A DNA stretch of 64,000 nt, from positions 1 to 64,000 of the forward strand of contig NZ_JAATHD010000019.1 of the NCBI RefSeq assembly GCF_011947265.1, read 5' to 3'. The stretch is from Paenibacillus sp. HB172176. Its GTDB lineage: Bacteria; Bacillota; Bacilli; Paenibacillales; Paenibacillaceae. The translations under genes were made by a program, and so were the position numbers. The notes beneath the pieces are model-generated. The model saw nothing but the letters and a program-made list of their open reading frames with translations. It searched no databases and had not been told where the DNA came from. Each line of letters starts with the position of its first letter. Within the stretch, counting starts at the first letter, position 1. Positions 51,681 to 59,524 of the stretch are shown piece after piece.

Positions 51681-51708
51681 AAAGCCTGCTTCTGGCAGGC
51701 TTTTTTCG
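51681..51708. terminator. bidirectional terminator
   Basis: An 8-bp stem AAGCCTGC/GCAGGCTT with a 5-base loop, followed by six T residues on the plus strand and TTTTCTTTG on the minus strand. It can serve the sulfatase transcript and the convergent AraC-type gene. Confidence 0.85.
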
Positions 51709-51808
51709 CATATTCGCCGAGCCTCCCGTCACGACCGCTGGATTCCGGGGAGGCTGCGAACGGAGCAGATTATTCATTTGCAATAATGGGAGTGCCTGCA
51801 ACTCGGCC

Positions 51809-52696
51809 TTACTTCTTCACAACGGGAATCCATACCTCGCTTCGATAGTCGTCCGCGTAAGGATTGCCGGGAGGATAGACCTCGATTTCGGGGCCGCCCG
51901 CATGCTCATAGCCCGTAGCCGGGAACCATTCCTGGAAAATACGGCTGAACAAGGTCTGGATGGCGCCCGGCATCGGACCGGTTGCGGTGAAGACGGCCCA
52001 CGAGTAGGCGCCTACTTCTCGTTCGGAGAAGCCCGGGCTTCTCAGAAGCTCGCGAGAAGCTGCCGAATGCTCTTGAAGCTGCCTGCCGATCATATATGTG
52101 AATTCCTCGGAGCCGGGTTTCATATCCAGGCATAGCCCCACTAGTTCCCCCGCATCCTCCAGTTCTGCGAGCTTGCTAACCAAGCCGTCTTCGTTCGCCC
52201 TTCCCCAAAACTTTGGAATTTCACGAAGGTTCTCCCCCTCCTTGCAGGTTGTATGAAGCTCCTCTCCAATGACGGTGAAGCCGGCTTTCTCTTCCATGCG
52301 ATAATCCATTTCCTTCTCTCCCTTCAAAGATAGCTGGAAGCTTATACGCGGAAATGCTTTGAGCGGAACGCCTGACGAGCGGGCAACGGAAGGAGATATA
52401 CCATGAATTTTGCGAAAAGCTTTCGCGAACGCTTCCGGGGATTCATAGCCATGCTTCATTGCAACATCAACGACCTTGGCCGAGGTCGAAGCCAGCTCCT
52501 GCGCGGCGAGCGTCAGCTTGCGTCTTCGCATATATTCCGCGAGCGTCATGCCGATTAGCATATGGAACATGCGCTGAAAGTGAAAAGGCGACATATAGGC
52601 TTGCCGGGCGATCTCGTCGATCGCCGGTGATTCCAGCAAATGATCCTCGATATAATCGAGCGCATCCTTCATTCTTTGCAAAGCTTCCATTCGCAT
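51809..52696 (-). CDS. AraC-type regulator with GyrI-like effector-binding domain
   Basis: A 295-aa regulator. An AraC DNA-binding domain occupies residues 1-105 (SPAIDEIARQAYMSPFHFQRMFHML, MKHGYESPEAFAKAFRKIHG), followed by a GyrI-like ligand-binding domain (about 135-295) ending in EIEVYPPGNPYADDYRSEVWIPV, as in SoxS/Rob-like regulators of multidrug response. The ATG is chosen because AAGGAAGG lies just upstream; a longer frame lacks a ribosome site. It is divergent from the HNH gene. Confidence 0.9.
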   Translation of the reverse strand: MRMEALQRMKDALDYIEDHLLESPAIDEIARQAYMSPFHFQRMFHMLIGMTLAEYMRRRKLTLAAQELASTSAKVVDVAMKHGYESPEAFAKAFRKIHGISPSVARSSGVPLKAFPRISFQLSLKGEKEMDYRMEEKAGFTVIGEELHTTCKEGENLREIPKFWGRANEDGLVSKLAELEDAGELVGLCLDMKPGSEEFTYMIGRQLQEHSAASRELLRSPGFSEREVGAYSWAVFTATGPMPGAIQTLFSRIFQEWFPATGYEHAGGPEIEVYPPGNPYADDYRSEVWIPVVKK

Positions 52697-52833
52697 AACC
52701 TTCCTTCGATATACAGAATAGCATGGGTTCCTCTGTGCATCCTGACATTCTGTGCGGACTTGGAACAGGTCGATATGGACTAGAACGGAATTGTCCCAGG
52801 ATGGCGGAACTTCCCATGTTGGATAGATAAGAT

Positions 52834-53982
52834 ATGTCCGAAATGTGCTATACTTGGGGCATGACAACTATACATAGGGATCATTCAGATTCATTATATC
52901 AGAAGACGAAAGCATGCTCGCAATGCGGAGCGATCAAGCCTCTCGCCGATTTCCTGCGCAGAACGGGCAGGAGGTCGGGGAAGCAGAGCCGCCGCGGCAC
53001 ATGCAGGGCATGCAGACAACATATAGCATCGCATTCAGCGCCTACAACGCCTTCGCAAAGCTCTGGCGAACGCGCAACGATGATGGCGAGTGAGGGGGAT
53101 GCGTCAACAGGGAGAGCTCTGGCCGATAAGCTGCATACGATTAGTCAAGCGGATAAGCCGGAGCAGGCCATTGCCGTGGAAGCGGCTGAACGGACGGGAT
53201 CGGTATCTTCTGCGGCTACCGAGCGCAAGAAGCCTAAGCGCAAGCGGAAGAGAAGAAGCGGCTCAATCGGGAAAGGAACGCATGGCGACGTGTCAATAGG
53301 CGCAACGGGAGAAACCGTCGGAGTATCGCACTTCGGTGTGCATGAAAGGAGCAAGGGGACTCAACAAACAACGAGGCGCGAGGAGCCTGCTCGCGACAAG
53401 CCTGCCGGCGACGCGTCAAGGCAGGAGAAGCCAGGTAGAGCCAAGTCTGGCGCTATGGCAGGCAAGAATCATCAAAGGAACGAAGCGTCCAAGAGCAGCT
53501 TGCCGGGCGGCAAGACGCCTGGCTATTCGGCAAAAGGAAGGAGATCCGGGGCGGCTACCGGACAGGCGATGTTGCCGCGAGACCGCCATGACCCGCATGA
53601 CGCGTCCATGCTGAAGCCGACCAGGCAAGGCTTTATCCGCATGCGGGGCAAGTCGGACAACGGACGCAAGTGGTATCAGGAGATCGATCCCGAGCTTGCA
53701 GAGGTGCTGGTGAAGGAAGGCGCCGCGGTCGTCGTCAATCGAAGCACGATCAGACGTTTGTTCAGCAATAAGGAGTTTCGCCGAATGGTCTTGACGCGCG
53801 ATGCATATACTTGTCACTTCTGCGGGAAATACGGCGACACGATCGATCATAAACTGCCGCGCGCCAAGGGCGGCCATACGACGCCGATGAATTGCGTCTG
53901 CGCTTGCTATGAATGCAATCAATTGAAGGCGAGCCATGATCTCGACGATTTCATGACGCGTTTTTCGGATCAGCTGGAATGA
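52834..53982 (+). CDS. HNH endonuclease with N-terminal Cys4 motif and long basic linker
   Basis: A 382-aa protein. The N-terminus has a zinc-ribbon-like pattern (CSQCGAIKPLADF then CRACR), the middle (about 70-260) is a low-complexity chain rich in Lys, Arg, Gly, Ser and Ala, and the C-terminus is an HNH nuclease: CHFCGKYGDTIDHKLPRAKGG and CACYECN give the two Cys pairs and catalytic His. The start is uncertain: an ATG at 52861 is equally plausible and neither has a clear ribosome site. No phage genes or methylase flank it. Target unknown. Confidence 0.82.
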   Translation: MSEMCYTWGMTTIHRDHSDSLYQKTKACSQCGAIKPLADFLRRTGRRSGKQSRRGTCRACRQHIASHSAPTTPSQSSGERATMMASEGDASTGRALADKLHTISQADKPEQAIAVEAAERTGSVSSAATERKKPKRKRKRRSGSIGKGTHGDVSIGATGETVGVSHFGVHERSKGTQQTTRREEPARDKPAGDASRQEKPGRAKSGAMAGKNHQRNEASKSSLPGGKTPGYSAKGRRSGAATGQAMLPRDRHDPHDASMLKPTRQGFIRMRGKSDNGRKWYQEIDPELAEVLVKEGAAVVVNRSTIRRLFSNKEFRRMVLTRDAYTCHFCGKYGDTIDHKLPRAKGGHTTPMNCVCACYECNQLKASHDLDDFMTRFSDQLE

Positions 53983-54041
53983 TTGAACGCAATGATGTTG
54001 CGAGTCTGGATTCATGAGTGAGGAAATTCTAGAAAGAGTTG

Positions 54042-54078
54042 AACGCTACTGACATGATGTTGTCAGCAGCGTTTTTTT
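54042..54078 (+). terminator. rho-independent terminator of the HNH gene
   Basis: AACGCT-AC-TGACA pairs with TGTCA-GC-AGCGTT around a short loop, followed by seven T residues; 60 bases after the HNH stop. Confidence 0.85.
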
Positions 54079-54131
54079 ATAATCAAGCATGTAGACTATT
54101 ATACGATTTCGAATTGGAAGGATGATATCTT

Positions 54132-54542
54132 GTGAATTTTGCTTCTGTACGCATCATTACTGATGACGTGGATCGTCTCGTCGAGTTCTATGAGGAGGTT
54201 CTGGCTGTTTCGGCGGAGCGCCTCGCGCCTGTTTTTGCCGAGCTCCTCGTGTCGTCATGCACATTGGCAATCGGCCACTCCCAGACCACGCAGCTATTCG
54301 GAGCCGACTCCGCAGCGGCGGCTCAAAATCATACGGTCATTCTCGAGTTTCGCGTGGAGAATATCGAAGCCGAATACGAGCGCTTGAAGTCGATTGTCCA
54401 GGATTGGGTAATGGAGCCGACTACGATGCCATGGGGGAACCGTTCTATTCTATTCCGCGATCCCGACGGCAATCTCGTCAACCTCTTCGAGCCGGTGACC
54501 GAGGAAGCGATCAAGCGTTTTCGGCGACAGGCGCTGACGTAA
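54132..54542 (+). CDS. VOC-family (glyoxalase/bleomycin-resistance fold) protein
   Basis: A 136-aa single-domain protein with the paired beta-alpha-beta-beta-beta modules of the vicinal oxygen chelate superfamily: VRIITDDVDRLVEFYEEVL starts the first and NRSILFRDPDGNLVNLFEPV ends the second, the latter with the family Glu metal position. The start is a GTG 10 bases after GGAAGG. Convergent with anmK, 13 bp apart. The substrate cannot be assigned. Confidence 0.85.
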   Translation: MNFASVRIITDDVDRLVEFYEEVLAVSAERLAPVFAELLVSSCTLAIGHSQTTQLFGADSAAAAQNHTVILEFRVENIEAEYERLKSIVQDWVMEPTTMPWGNRSILFRDPDGNLVNLFEPVTEEAIKRFRRQALT

Positions 54543-54555
54543 ACCGTGAACTAGC

Positions 54556-55743
54556 TTACGGCAAAGCGAGCTTGCCCATCACAGTCGGGTGTTCCGCTCC
54601 GGTCGCCGCGGGGATGTTATTGGCATCGCCGCAGAGGAAGCCGTGTCCGAGCAAAGCGAAGATTACCGCTTCTTTCGCGTCGTCGGCAAGGCCGAGGGAG
54701 CCGGTGTTGATGATGGTTTGCTGCGGAAGAAGCTCGGCCAGCATCTTCATCAGCGCGCGATTGTGCGCGCCGCCGCCGCTGACGAGCACTTCGTCGATCG
54801 GGCAGCGGGGGATGACAAGCTTCTGCACCGCGTTCGCAATTGTGTGCGCGGTGAAGGCAGTGGCCGTTGCGACGATATCGGCAGGCTCGAGCTGCTTCTC
54901 CGCGGCTTTCGCCAGGAACTCCGCCGTATAGGCGGCCCCGAACAGCTCACGACCGGTCGACTTCGGCGGGGCCATGCGGAAGTAAGGATGCGACATCAGC
55001 TCTTCGACGAGCGCCTCGTCCGGCTTGCCAAGCGCTGCCCATGCGCCTCCATCGTCATAGCTCATTCGGCCTTCCGTCAAGGTATGGACAGCCTGGTCGA
55101 TAATCATGTTGCCGGGTCCCGTATCAAAAGCGAACAGCTCCTCGGGACCGGCCCCTGCCGGTACGGCCGTGCAATTGCCGATGCCGCCGATGTTCTGGAG
55201 CAGACGACCTTTCGCCGCATGACGGAACAGGATGAGGTCGCCGTAGGGAACGAGCGGCGCTCCTTGTCCGCCGACGGCCATGTCGGCAGGTCTGAAATCG
55301 CCGACAGTCAAGATGCCTGTGCGCTTCGCGATAACAGAGAGGTCGCCAATCTGCAAGGTTGATCGAGCGAGGAAGGGGTCGTCTGGGACGGCTTCCGGCA
55401 TATGCCAAACGGTCTGTCCATGCGAGCTTATGAAATCGATGTCCTCGGGCCGCAGTCCCCCTTCCTTAATCGCTTCAAGCGCAGCAGACGCGAACAGCTC
55501 GCCCATGTAGACATTCATGCCCGCAATGCGCGACACATCGGAGGATGCGGGGTCGCAAATCTCCTTCAATCTATCGCGAAGCCGATCGTCGTAAGGGCGT
55601 GTATAGTAATGCAACAGTTGTACCTTCGCTTTGAGGCCCATTCCGTCGATTCGAACGACGGCAGCGTCCACGCCGTCGAGCGAAGTGCCGGACATGAGAC
55701 CAACCGCCAGCGCGCCCCCCATCCTCGAGCTCCATTTCAACAT
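54556..55743 (-). CDS. anmK: anhydro-N-acetylmuramic acid kinase
   Basis: A 395-aa sugar kinase that opens and phosphorylates 1,6-anhydroMurNAc to MurNAc-6-phosphate in cell-wall recycling. The phosphate-binding GLMSGTSLDGVDAAVV is near residues 15-30; SSHGQTVWHMP, DFRPADMAVGGQGAPLVPYGD, NIGGIGN and FDTGPGNMIID are all family blocks, and VSGGGAHN lies near the end. The ATG follows AAGGAGTGATTGAATC. It is last in a minus-strand series with a sugar kinase and NamZ, pointing to peptidoglycan sugar salvage. A MurQ etherase is not in the window. Confidence 0.95.
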   Translation of the reverse strand: MLKWSSRMGGALAVGLMSGTSLDGVDAAVVRIDGMGLKAKVQLLHYYTRPYDDRLRDRLKEICDPASSDVSRIAGMNVYMGELFASAALEAIKEGGLRPEDIDFISSHGQTVWHMPEAVPDDPFLARSTLQIGDLSVIAKRTGILTVGDFRPADMAVGGQGAPLVPYGDLILFRHAAKGRLLQNIGGIGNCTAVPAGAGPEELFAFDTGPGNMIIDQAVHTLTEGRMSYDDGGAWAALGKPDEALVEELMSHPYFRMAPPKSTGRELFGAAYTAEFLAKAAEKQLEPADIVATATAFTAHTIANAVQKLVIPRCPIDEVLVSGGGAHNRALMKMLAELLPQQTIINTGSLGLADDAKEAVIFALLGHGFLCGDANNIPAATGAEHPTVMGKLALP

Positions 55744-55854
55744 GATTCAATCACTCCTTCAGATATTCTGATCGCAATAGTTGACAAGGTTGCCGATGCT
55801 CCTTCCCGTGAGAGCGGCCGTTCCAGAAGAGCCCGGCGCGAACTGCCTATGCTG

Positions 55855-56841
55855 TCACAGCGCATCCAGCGCCAGTATAACAGCGCCGTAGGCGGCATCC
55901 TTCTTCCCATCGATGCATTGCAGCATCGGGAATTTCTCTCTAAGCATCGTCTCGAACGCCTCGCGGATCTGTCGATTACGCTGCAGTACGCTTCCGAGCA
56001 GGGCAAGCTCGCCGTTCGCCATGTCCAGCTTCTGAACAATCGCCGCCGCGGTTTCGACAAGCGAGAAGGCGTGCTTCTCCGCTATCGCCAGTGCAGCCGC
56101 ATCGCCCGCATCGCAGGCTACCGACAGCAGCGGCGCAAGCGCGGCAATATCTTTCTTGCCTCGGTTCTTATCATAGACAAAACCGACAATATCGCTAATG
56201 GTTTCAAGCTTCAGCCATTCGTAGACGAGCCCGGACAAGAGGGTGGGATTCAGTCTGCCGTCATCGGCTTTCACGACGGCGGAGAGCAGGTCGCGCCCGA
56301 TGCTGTAGCCGCTGCCTTCGTCATCGATGAGATGGCCGAAGCCGCCGGCCCGGTGGGTCTTGCCGTCCGAGTTGCGACCGTAAGCGATCGAGCCTGTGCC
56401 TGCAATGAGAATCATGCCTGTCAATCCCTCATGCGCGCCGCATAACGCCGTTTCATGATCGCCGACAAGCACGAGCTTGCCCCGATATCCCGCCTCCCGC
56501 AGTCCGGAGGTAAGCCGGCCGCTTACAAGCGGATTGCTGATGCCGGCAGCGCCGATGCAGATGACCGAGCAGCCTTCATCTTCATCTGTCGCAGGAATGG
56601 TGCGAGCGCCGTCAACATGGCCAGAAGCGTCTTCATGGGCGCCTCTCTCAGTTGAGTGACGACGGCATTCATGACAAATCACCTCATAGATCTGCGCGAG
56701 CGTAGCGCGAATAGCCGCTTCCTCGCCGCCATTGTAATTGAGAGGTCCCGCGACGAATTCATGGATAACCCGTCCATATTCATCTGCAATGGCGACAGCG
56801 GTCTTTGTGCCGCCGCCGTCCAGCCCCGCAACGTAACGCAT
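55855..56841 (-). CDS. BadF/BadG-type sugar kinase (N-acetylglucosamine or MurNAc kinase, MurK-like)
   Basis: A 328-aa ASKHA-fold kinase. The phosphate-1 loop GLDGGGTKTAVAIAD is near residues 6-20, phosphate-2 region ICIGAAGISNP, the adenosine side ILIAGTGSIAYGR and GHLIDDEGSGYSIG, and a C-terminal LLGSVLQRN. The family includes GlcNAc kinases and the clostridial MurK that takes both MurNAc and GlcNAc. Placement between namZ and anmK favours an aminosugar from peptidoglycan; GlcNAc versus MurNAc cannot be decided from sequence alone. The ribosome site is weak (GTGGGTGC). Confidence 0.88.
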   Translation of the reverse strand: MRYVAGLDGGGTKTAVAIADEYGRVIHEFVAGPLNYNGGEEAAIRATLAQIYEVICHECRRHSTERGAHEDASGHVDGARTIPATDEDEGCSVICIGAAGISNPLVSGRLTSGLREAGYRGKLVLVGDHETALCGAHEGLTGMILIAGTGSIAYGRNSDGKTHRAGGFGHLIDDEGSGYSIGRDLLSAVVKADDGRLNPTLLSGLVYEWLKLETISDIVGFVYDKNRGKKDIAALAPLLSVACDAGDAAALAIAEKHAFSLVETAAAIVQKLDMANGELALLGSVLQRNRQIREAFETMLREKFPMLQCIDGKKDAAYGAVILALDAL

Positions 56842-57025
56842 GTGGATGCACCCACTTTCTGTTTATTTTGCGCGATTCTTCGCTTGAAAATCATGTGTTT
56901 GAAGCGATATCCCTGTACACTATGAATCGACAGCTTCCTTTGCGGCCTTTAGAAGCTCGTTTTTACTTATTCGGATGTTTAACAGACATTTTGTCCGTTT
57001 AGCAGATGCCCCTTATTACCTTCTC

Positions 57026-57171
57026 TTACGGTCATCCGCGAGGCTGTCGATTACCTGTGGATCACCTGCTTATGGAACACCTCAGCCAGTTCCGCATTTG
57101 AAGCTGCAGCTCTGAAAATCAGCATTGCAGCCCAGCCCACAGTTAATCGACAGCCTCAATTGTGACCGTTA
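57026..57171. repeat. long inverted repeat in a non-coding gap
   Basis: 35-bp arms at 57026-57060 and 57137-57171 match at 28 of 35 positions when one is inverted; the core GAGGCTGTCGATTA is perfect and extends as CTGTGG after one mismatch. The arms enclose 76 bp. The surrounding gap 56842-57220 holds no gene I can support. It could be a structured RNA, a MITE-like element or a repeat-family member. Confidence 0.75.
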
Positions 57172-57220
57172 GGCTACACTCCGGAATTAGGGGGGCTGAC
57201 CGATCTCCCCGAGCCGAGCC

Positions 57221-58366
57221 TCAGTACAAATGAAAAGCGCTTTTCCTCTTGGCAAATGTTCGGCTCTCTTCCGCAAAACCCGCAAGCAGGCTCTTCACAT
57301 CGACCGTCACTTCCCGGTACGCGCTGTCTCCGCACAACAAATCGATGAACGGCCTGCCGCCTTCCCGAACGGGAGGGAGGAACGCGAACGCCTCGGGGAA
57401 CAGCTCCTTCACGGTGAATAATAGCGTAACGCCAAGCTCGACAGGACGCAAGAGCGCTTCATCCAGCACATGGACATAGACGCCGCCGCACAGCTCTCCT
57501 TCGTGCTTGGAAAACGTCGGCTTGAAATAAACGGGGCGGAAATGCGCGCCGAGCAGCCCCTTCTTGTTCATCTCGGCAGCCAGCCGGTCCGCATCGACAA
57601 ACGGCGCGCCGATGATCTCGAACGGAGCGGTCGTGCCGCGTCCTTCGGACAGGTTCGTACCCTCGAACAGGCAAGTGCCTGGATAGAGTAACGCCGTATG
57701 GTACCGAGGAATGCCCATGGATGGAGGAATCCATGCCTTCCCAGACTCAGAGAAGCGCATCTCGCGCTGCCAGCCGTCGCATTTCACGACATGTAGCTCG
57801 GCTCCCAGCCCTTGCTCCTCGTTCGCCATCGTCGCGACTTCTCCCGCAGTCAATCCGTAGCGAACGGCCAACGAGTAGTTGCCGACGAACGAGCGGAAGC
57901 CATCCTTCAGCACATTTCCCTCAACCGTCAAGCCGTCAAGCGGATTCGGCCGATCGAGCACGACGAAGGCTTTGCCCGCGGCGGCGCAGTCCTCAAGCGC
58001 GTAGAGCATCGTATAGATAAACGTATAATAGCGCGCGCCGACATCCGCGATATCGTAGACGACCATATCGACCAGATCGAGCATGTCCGGCGTCAGCCTC
58101 TTGGAATCCTTGCGATAGAGACTGTGTACAGGAACCCCCGTAGCGGGATCTTCATACGTTTCAACGAACGCTCCGGCGGCTTGATCGCCGCGAACGCCGT
58201 GCTCGGGCGAGAACAGGGCGGCAAGATGGAACTTCTCATGCAAAATATCAATCGTGGAGCGGAAGTCAGCAGACATCCCTGTCGGCGACGTAATAAGTCC
58301 AAGCCGTTTGCCGCTGAATAAAGCAGCATAATCGTCAATGCGGTCTATGCCGTAACGCAGATTCAT
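57221..58366 (-). CDS. namZ: exo-beta-N-acetylmuramidase, NamZ (DUF1343) family
   Basis: A 381-aa member of the NamZ/YbbC family, which removes terminal MurNAc from peptidoglycan fragments. Family blocks are GKRLGLITSPTG, LFSPEHGVRGDQAAGAF, VHSLYRKDSKRLTPDML, VVYDIADVGARYYTFIYTM and LDRPNPLDGLTVEGNVL. No signal peptide is visible: the chain begins with a charged MNLRYGIDRIDD, so it is probably cytoplasmic, unlike the exported Bacillus homologue. The ATG follows AGGAGG. It sits with two sugar kinases downstream and an importer upstream, which suggests intracellular cleavage of imported disaccharides. Confidence 0.92.
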   Translation of the reverse strand: MNLRYGIDRIDDYAALFSGKRLGLITSPTGMSADFRSTIDILHEKFHLAALFSPEHGVRGDQAAGAFVETYEDPATGVPVHSLYRKDSKRLTPDMLDLVDMVVYDIADVGARYYTFIYTMLYALEDCAAAGKAFVVLDRPNPLDGLTVEGNVLKDGFRSFVGNYSLAVRYGLTAGEVATMANEEQGLGAELHVVKCDGWQREMRFSESGKAWIPPSMGIPRYHTALLYPGTCLFEGTNLSEGRGTTAPFEIIGAPFVDADRLAAEMNKKGLLGAHFRPVYFKPTFSKHEGELCGGVYVHVLDEALLRPVELGVTLLFTVKELFPEAFAFLPPVREGGRPFIDLLCGDSAYREVTVDVKSLLAGFAEESRTFAKRKSAFHLY

Positions 58367-58464
58367 GAACAGTGGCCTCCTATAGAAGAGGACGAGGCAT
58401 GCGCGCTCGTCCTGTGTTTGTTATTAGATCAAAGCTTGCCGATTCCACTAGTACATCAGACAGA

Positions 58465-58657
58465 AGCTAACGAAGGTTCACAGCGTTATTCTACTCAAAC
58501 CAGCCATTTTATGAATGTAACGAAGATTGATATCGCTATTGGCAGTATAGAAAGGCTTATGTTGCCTCATATCGCTAAATAAGGTTATGAATATTCGTTA
58601 GATTTCGATGGAAGCTCAAAAAGAGCAAATAACGCTATCAGCATTCGTTAGAGTTTT
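58465..58657. repeat. dispersed palindromic element, copy C
   Basis: Four motifs with the same arrangement as copies A and B: CTAACGAA at 58467, GTAACGAA at 58517, then inverted TTCGTTAG near 58594 and 58645, each with an AACG/CGCTAT partner. The spacer sequences differ from A and B, so it is a more distant member. It lies between the PIG-L gene and namZ and, with the surrounding gap 58367-58807, holds no gene. Confidence 0.7.
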
Positions 58658-58807
58658 TTCATCATGCGGTGAAAGCTGACCGAGTGGATGCTGAGCGAAT
58701 AGATGGGACGCAACTGGCAGCAACTGTGCGAGCTGAATGCCGCCGAATGTCCCGTGTGCAGTTGATACTCCCGCCCCGCTGGGTCGTGCCTGCTTCAGTT
58801 GTGCTCC

Positions 58808-59524
58808 TTACAGCTCCGATTGTCTCAGCTTCATGTTCTCTGGAGCGATCATGAACGTCTCGGCATATTCCTTGCGCGCCTCCAGGCCGCGAACGCGAGC
58901 GAGCGATTTGTAATAGTCCATATAGTTGAACGATTTGCTGCCTGTTACGAACCAATGGGTCGACAATGCTTCAATCCATAGATCGAACGCCTTCTGATCA
59001 AAGTCCACGTACACGTAAGGCACATAGTCGACCGCATCCTCCCAGTTCTCGCCGTAATACAGCTTGGAGGCGAAATGATGGGGAAGCTCGCGCTCAACGG
59101 AGGCGAGACCCGCGAAGAAACGGGCATCGTTCACGATGCGATGCGTCGTGGCGTGATCCTTGTGCATGCTGTTGCGATGATGCGTAATAATGATATTTGG
59201 CTTCACCTCGCGAATGACGTCGCACACGCGCAGACGAATGTCTTGATCATCCGGCACCTCGCCGTCGGGAATTTCGAAGACGCGCGCTTCGCCGCCAAGC
59301 ATCCCCGCGAACGTATGCGCCTCGCGCACCTTCTGCTCGCGATACTCCGCCATGTCGCGTCCGGCGGGAACGCCGCGCTCGCCGGCCGTCAGGGCCAGCG
59401 TTGCGATCTTATCGCCTTTCAAATAGTGGCTCGCCAGCACGCCGCCGGCTACCAGCTCCACGTCTCCCACATGGGCGCCTATGCCCAGAATTGTAATCGG
59501 TTCTCTGTTGTTAGTCTCGCTCAT
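58808..59524 (-). CDS. PIG-L (LmbE-like) family protein with altered active-site motif
   Basis: A 238-aa member of the zinc-dependent N-acetylglucosamine deacetylase family. The first motif reads AHVGD (His18, Asp21) where most members have AHPDD, so the zinc ligands are kept but the general-base Asp is replaced by Gly20. The second metal motif HKDH (121-124) is present. It may use another base, act on a different bond, or only bind sugar. The ATG shares one base with the stop of the preceding acetyltransferase (TAATG), indicating coupled translation. Confidence 0.88.
   Translation of the reverse strand: MSETNNREPITILGIGAHVGDVELVAGGVLASHYLKGDKIATLALTAGERGVPAGRDMAEYREQKVREAHTFAGMLGGEARVFEIPDGEVPDDQDIRLRVCDVIREVKPNIIITHHRNSMHKDHATTHRIVNDARFFAGLASVERELPHHFASKLYYGENWEDAVDYVPYVYVDFDQKAFDLWIEALSTHWFVTGSKSFNYMDYYKSLARVRGLEARKEYAETFMIAPENMKLRQSEL

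Noticed and set aside
51671..52135. A 154-codon plus-strand frame next to the bidirectional terminator
   Set aside because: It runs antisense through the GyrI-like domain of the AraC-type gene and starts inside the terminator.
57050..57072. DnaA-box-like TGTGGATCA inside the long inverted repeat
   Set aside because: A single near-match without clustered boxes or an AT-rich unwinding element; no origin genes are nearby.
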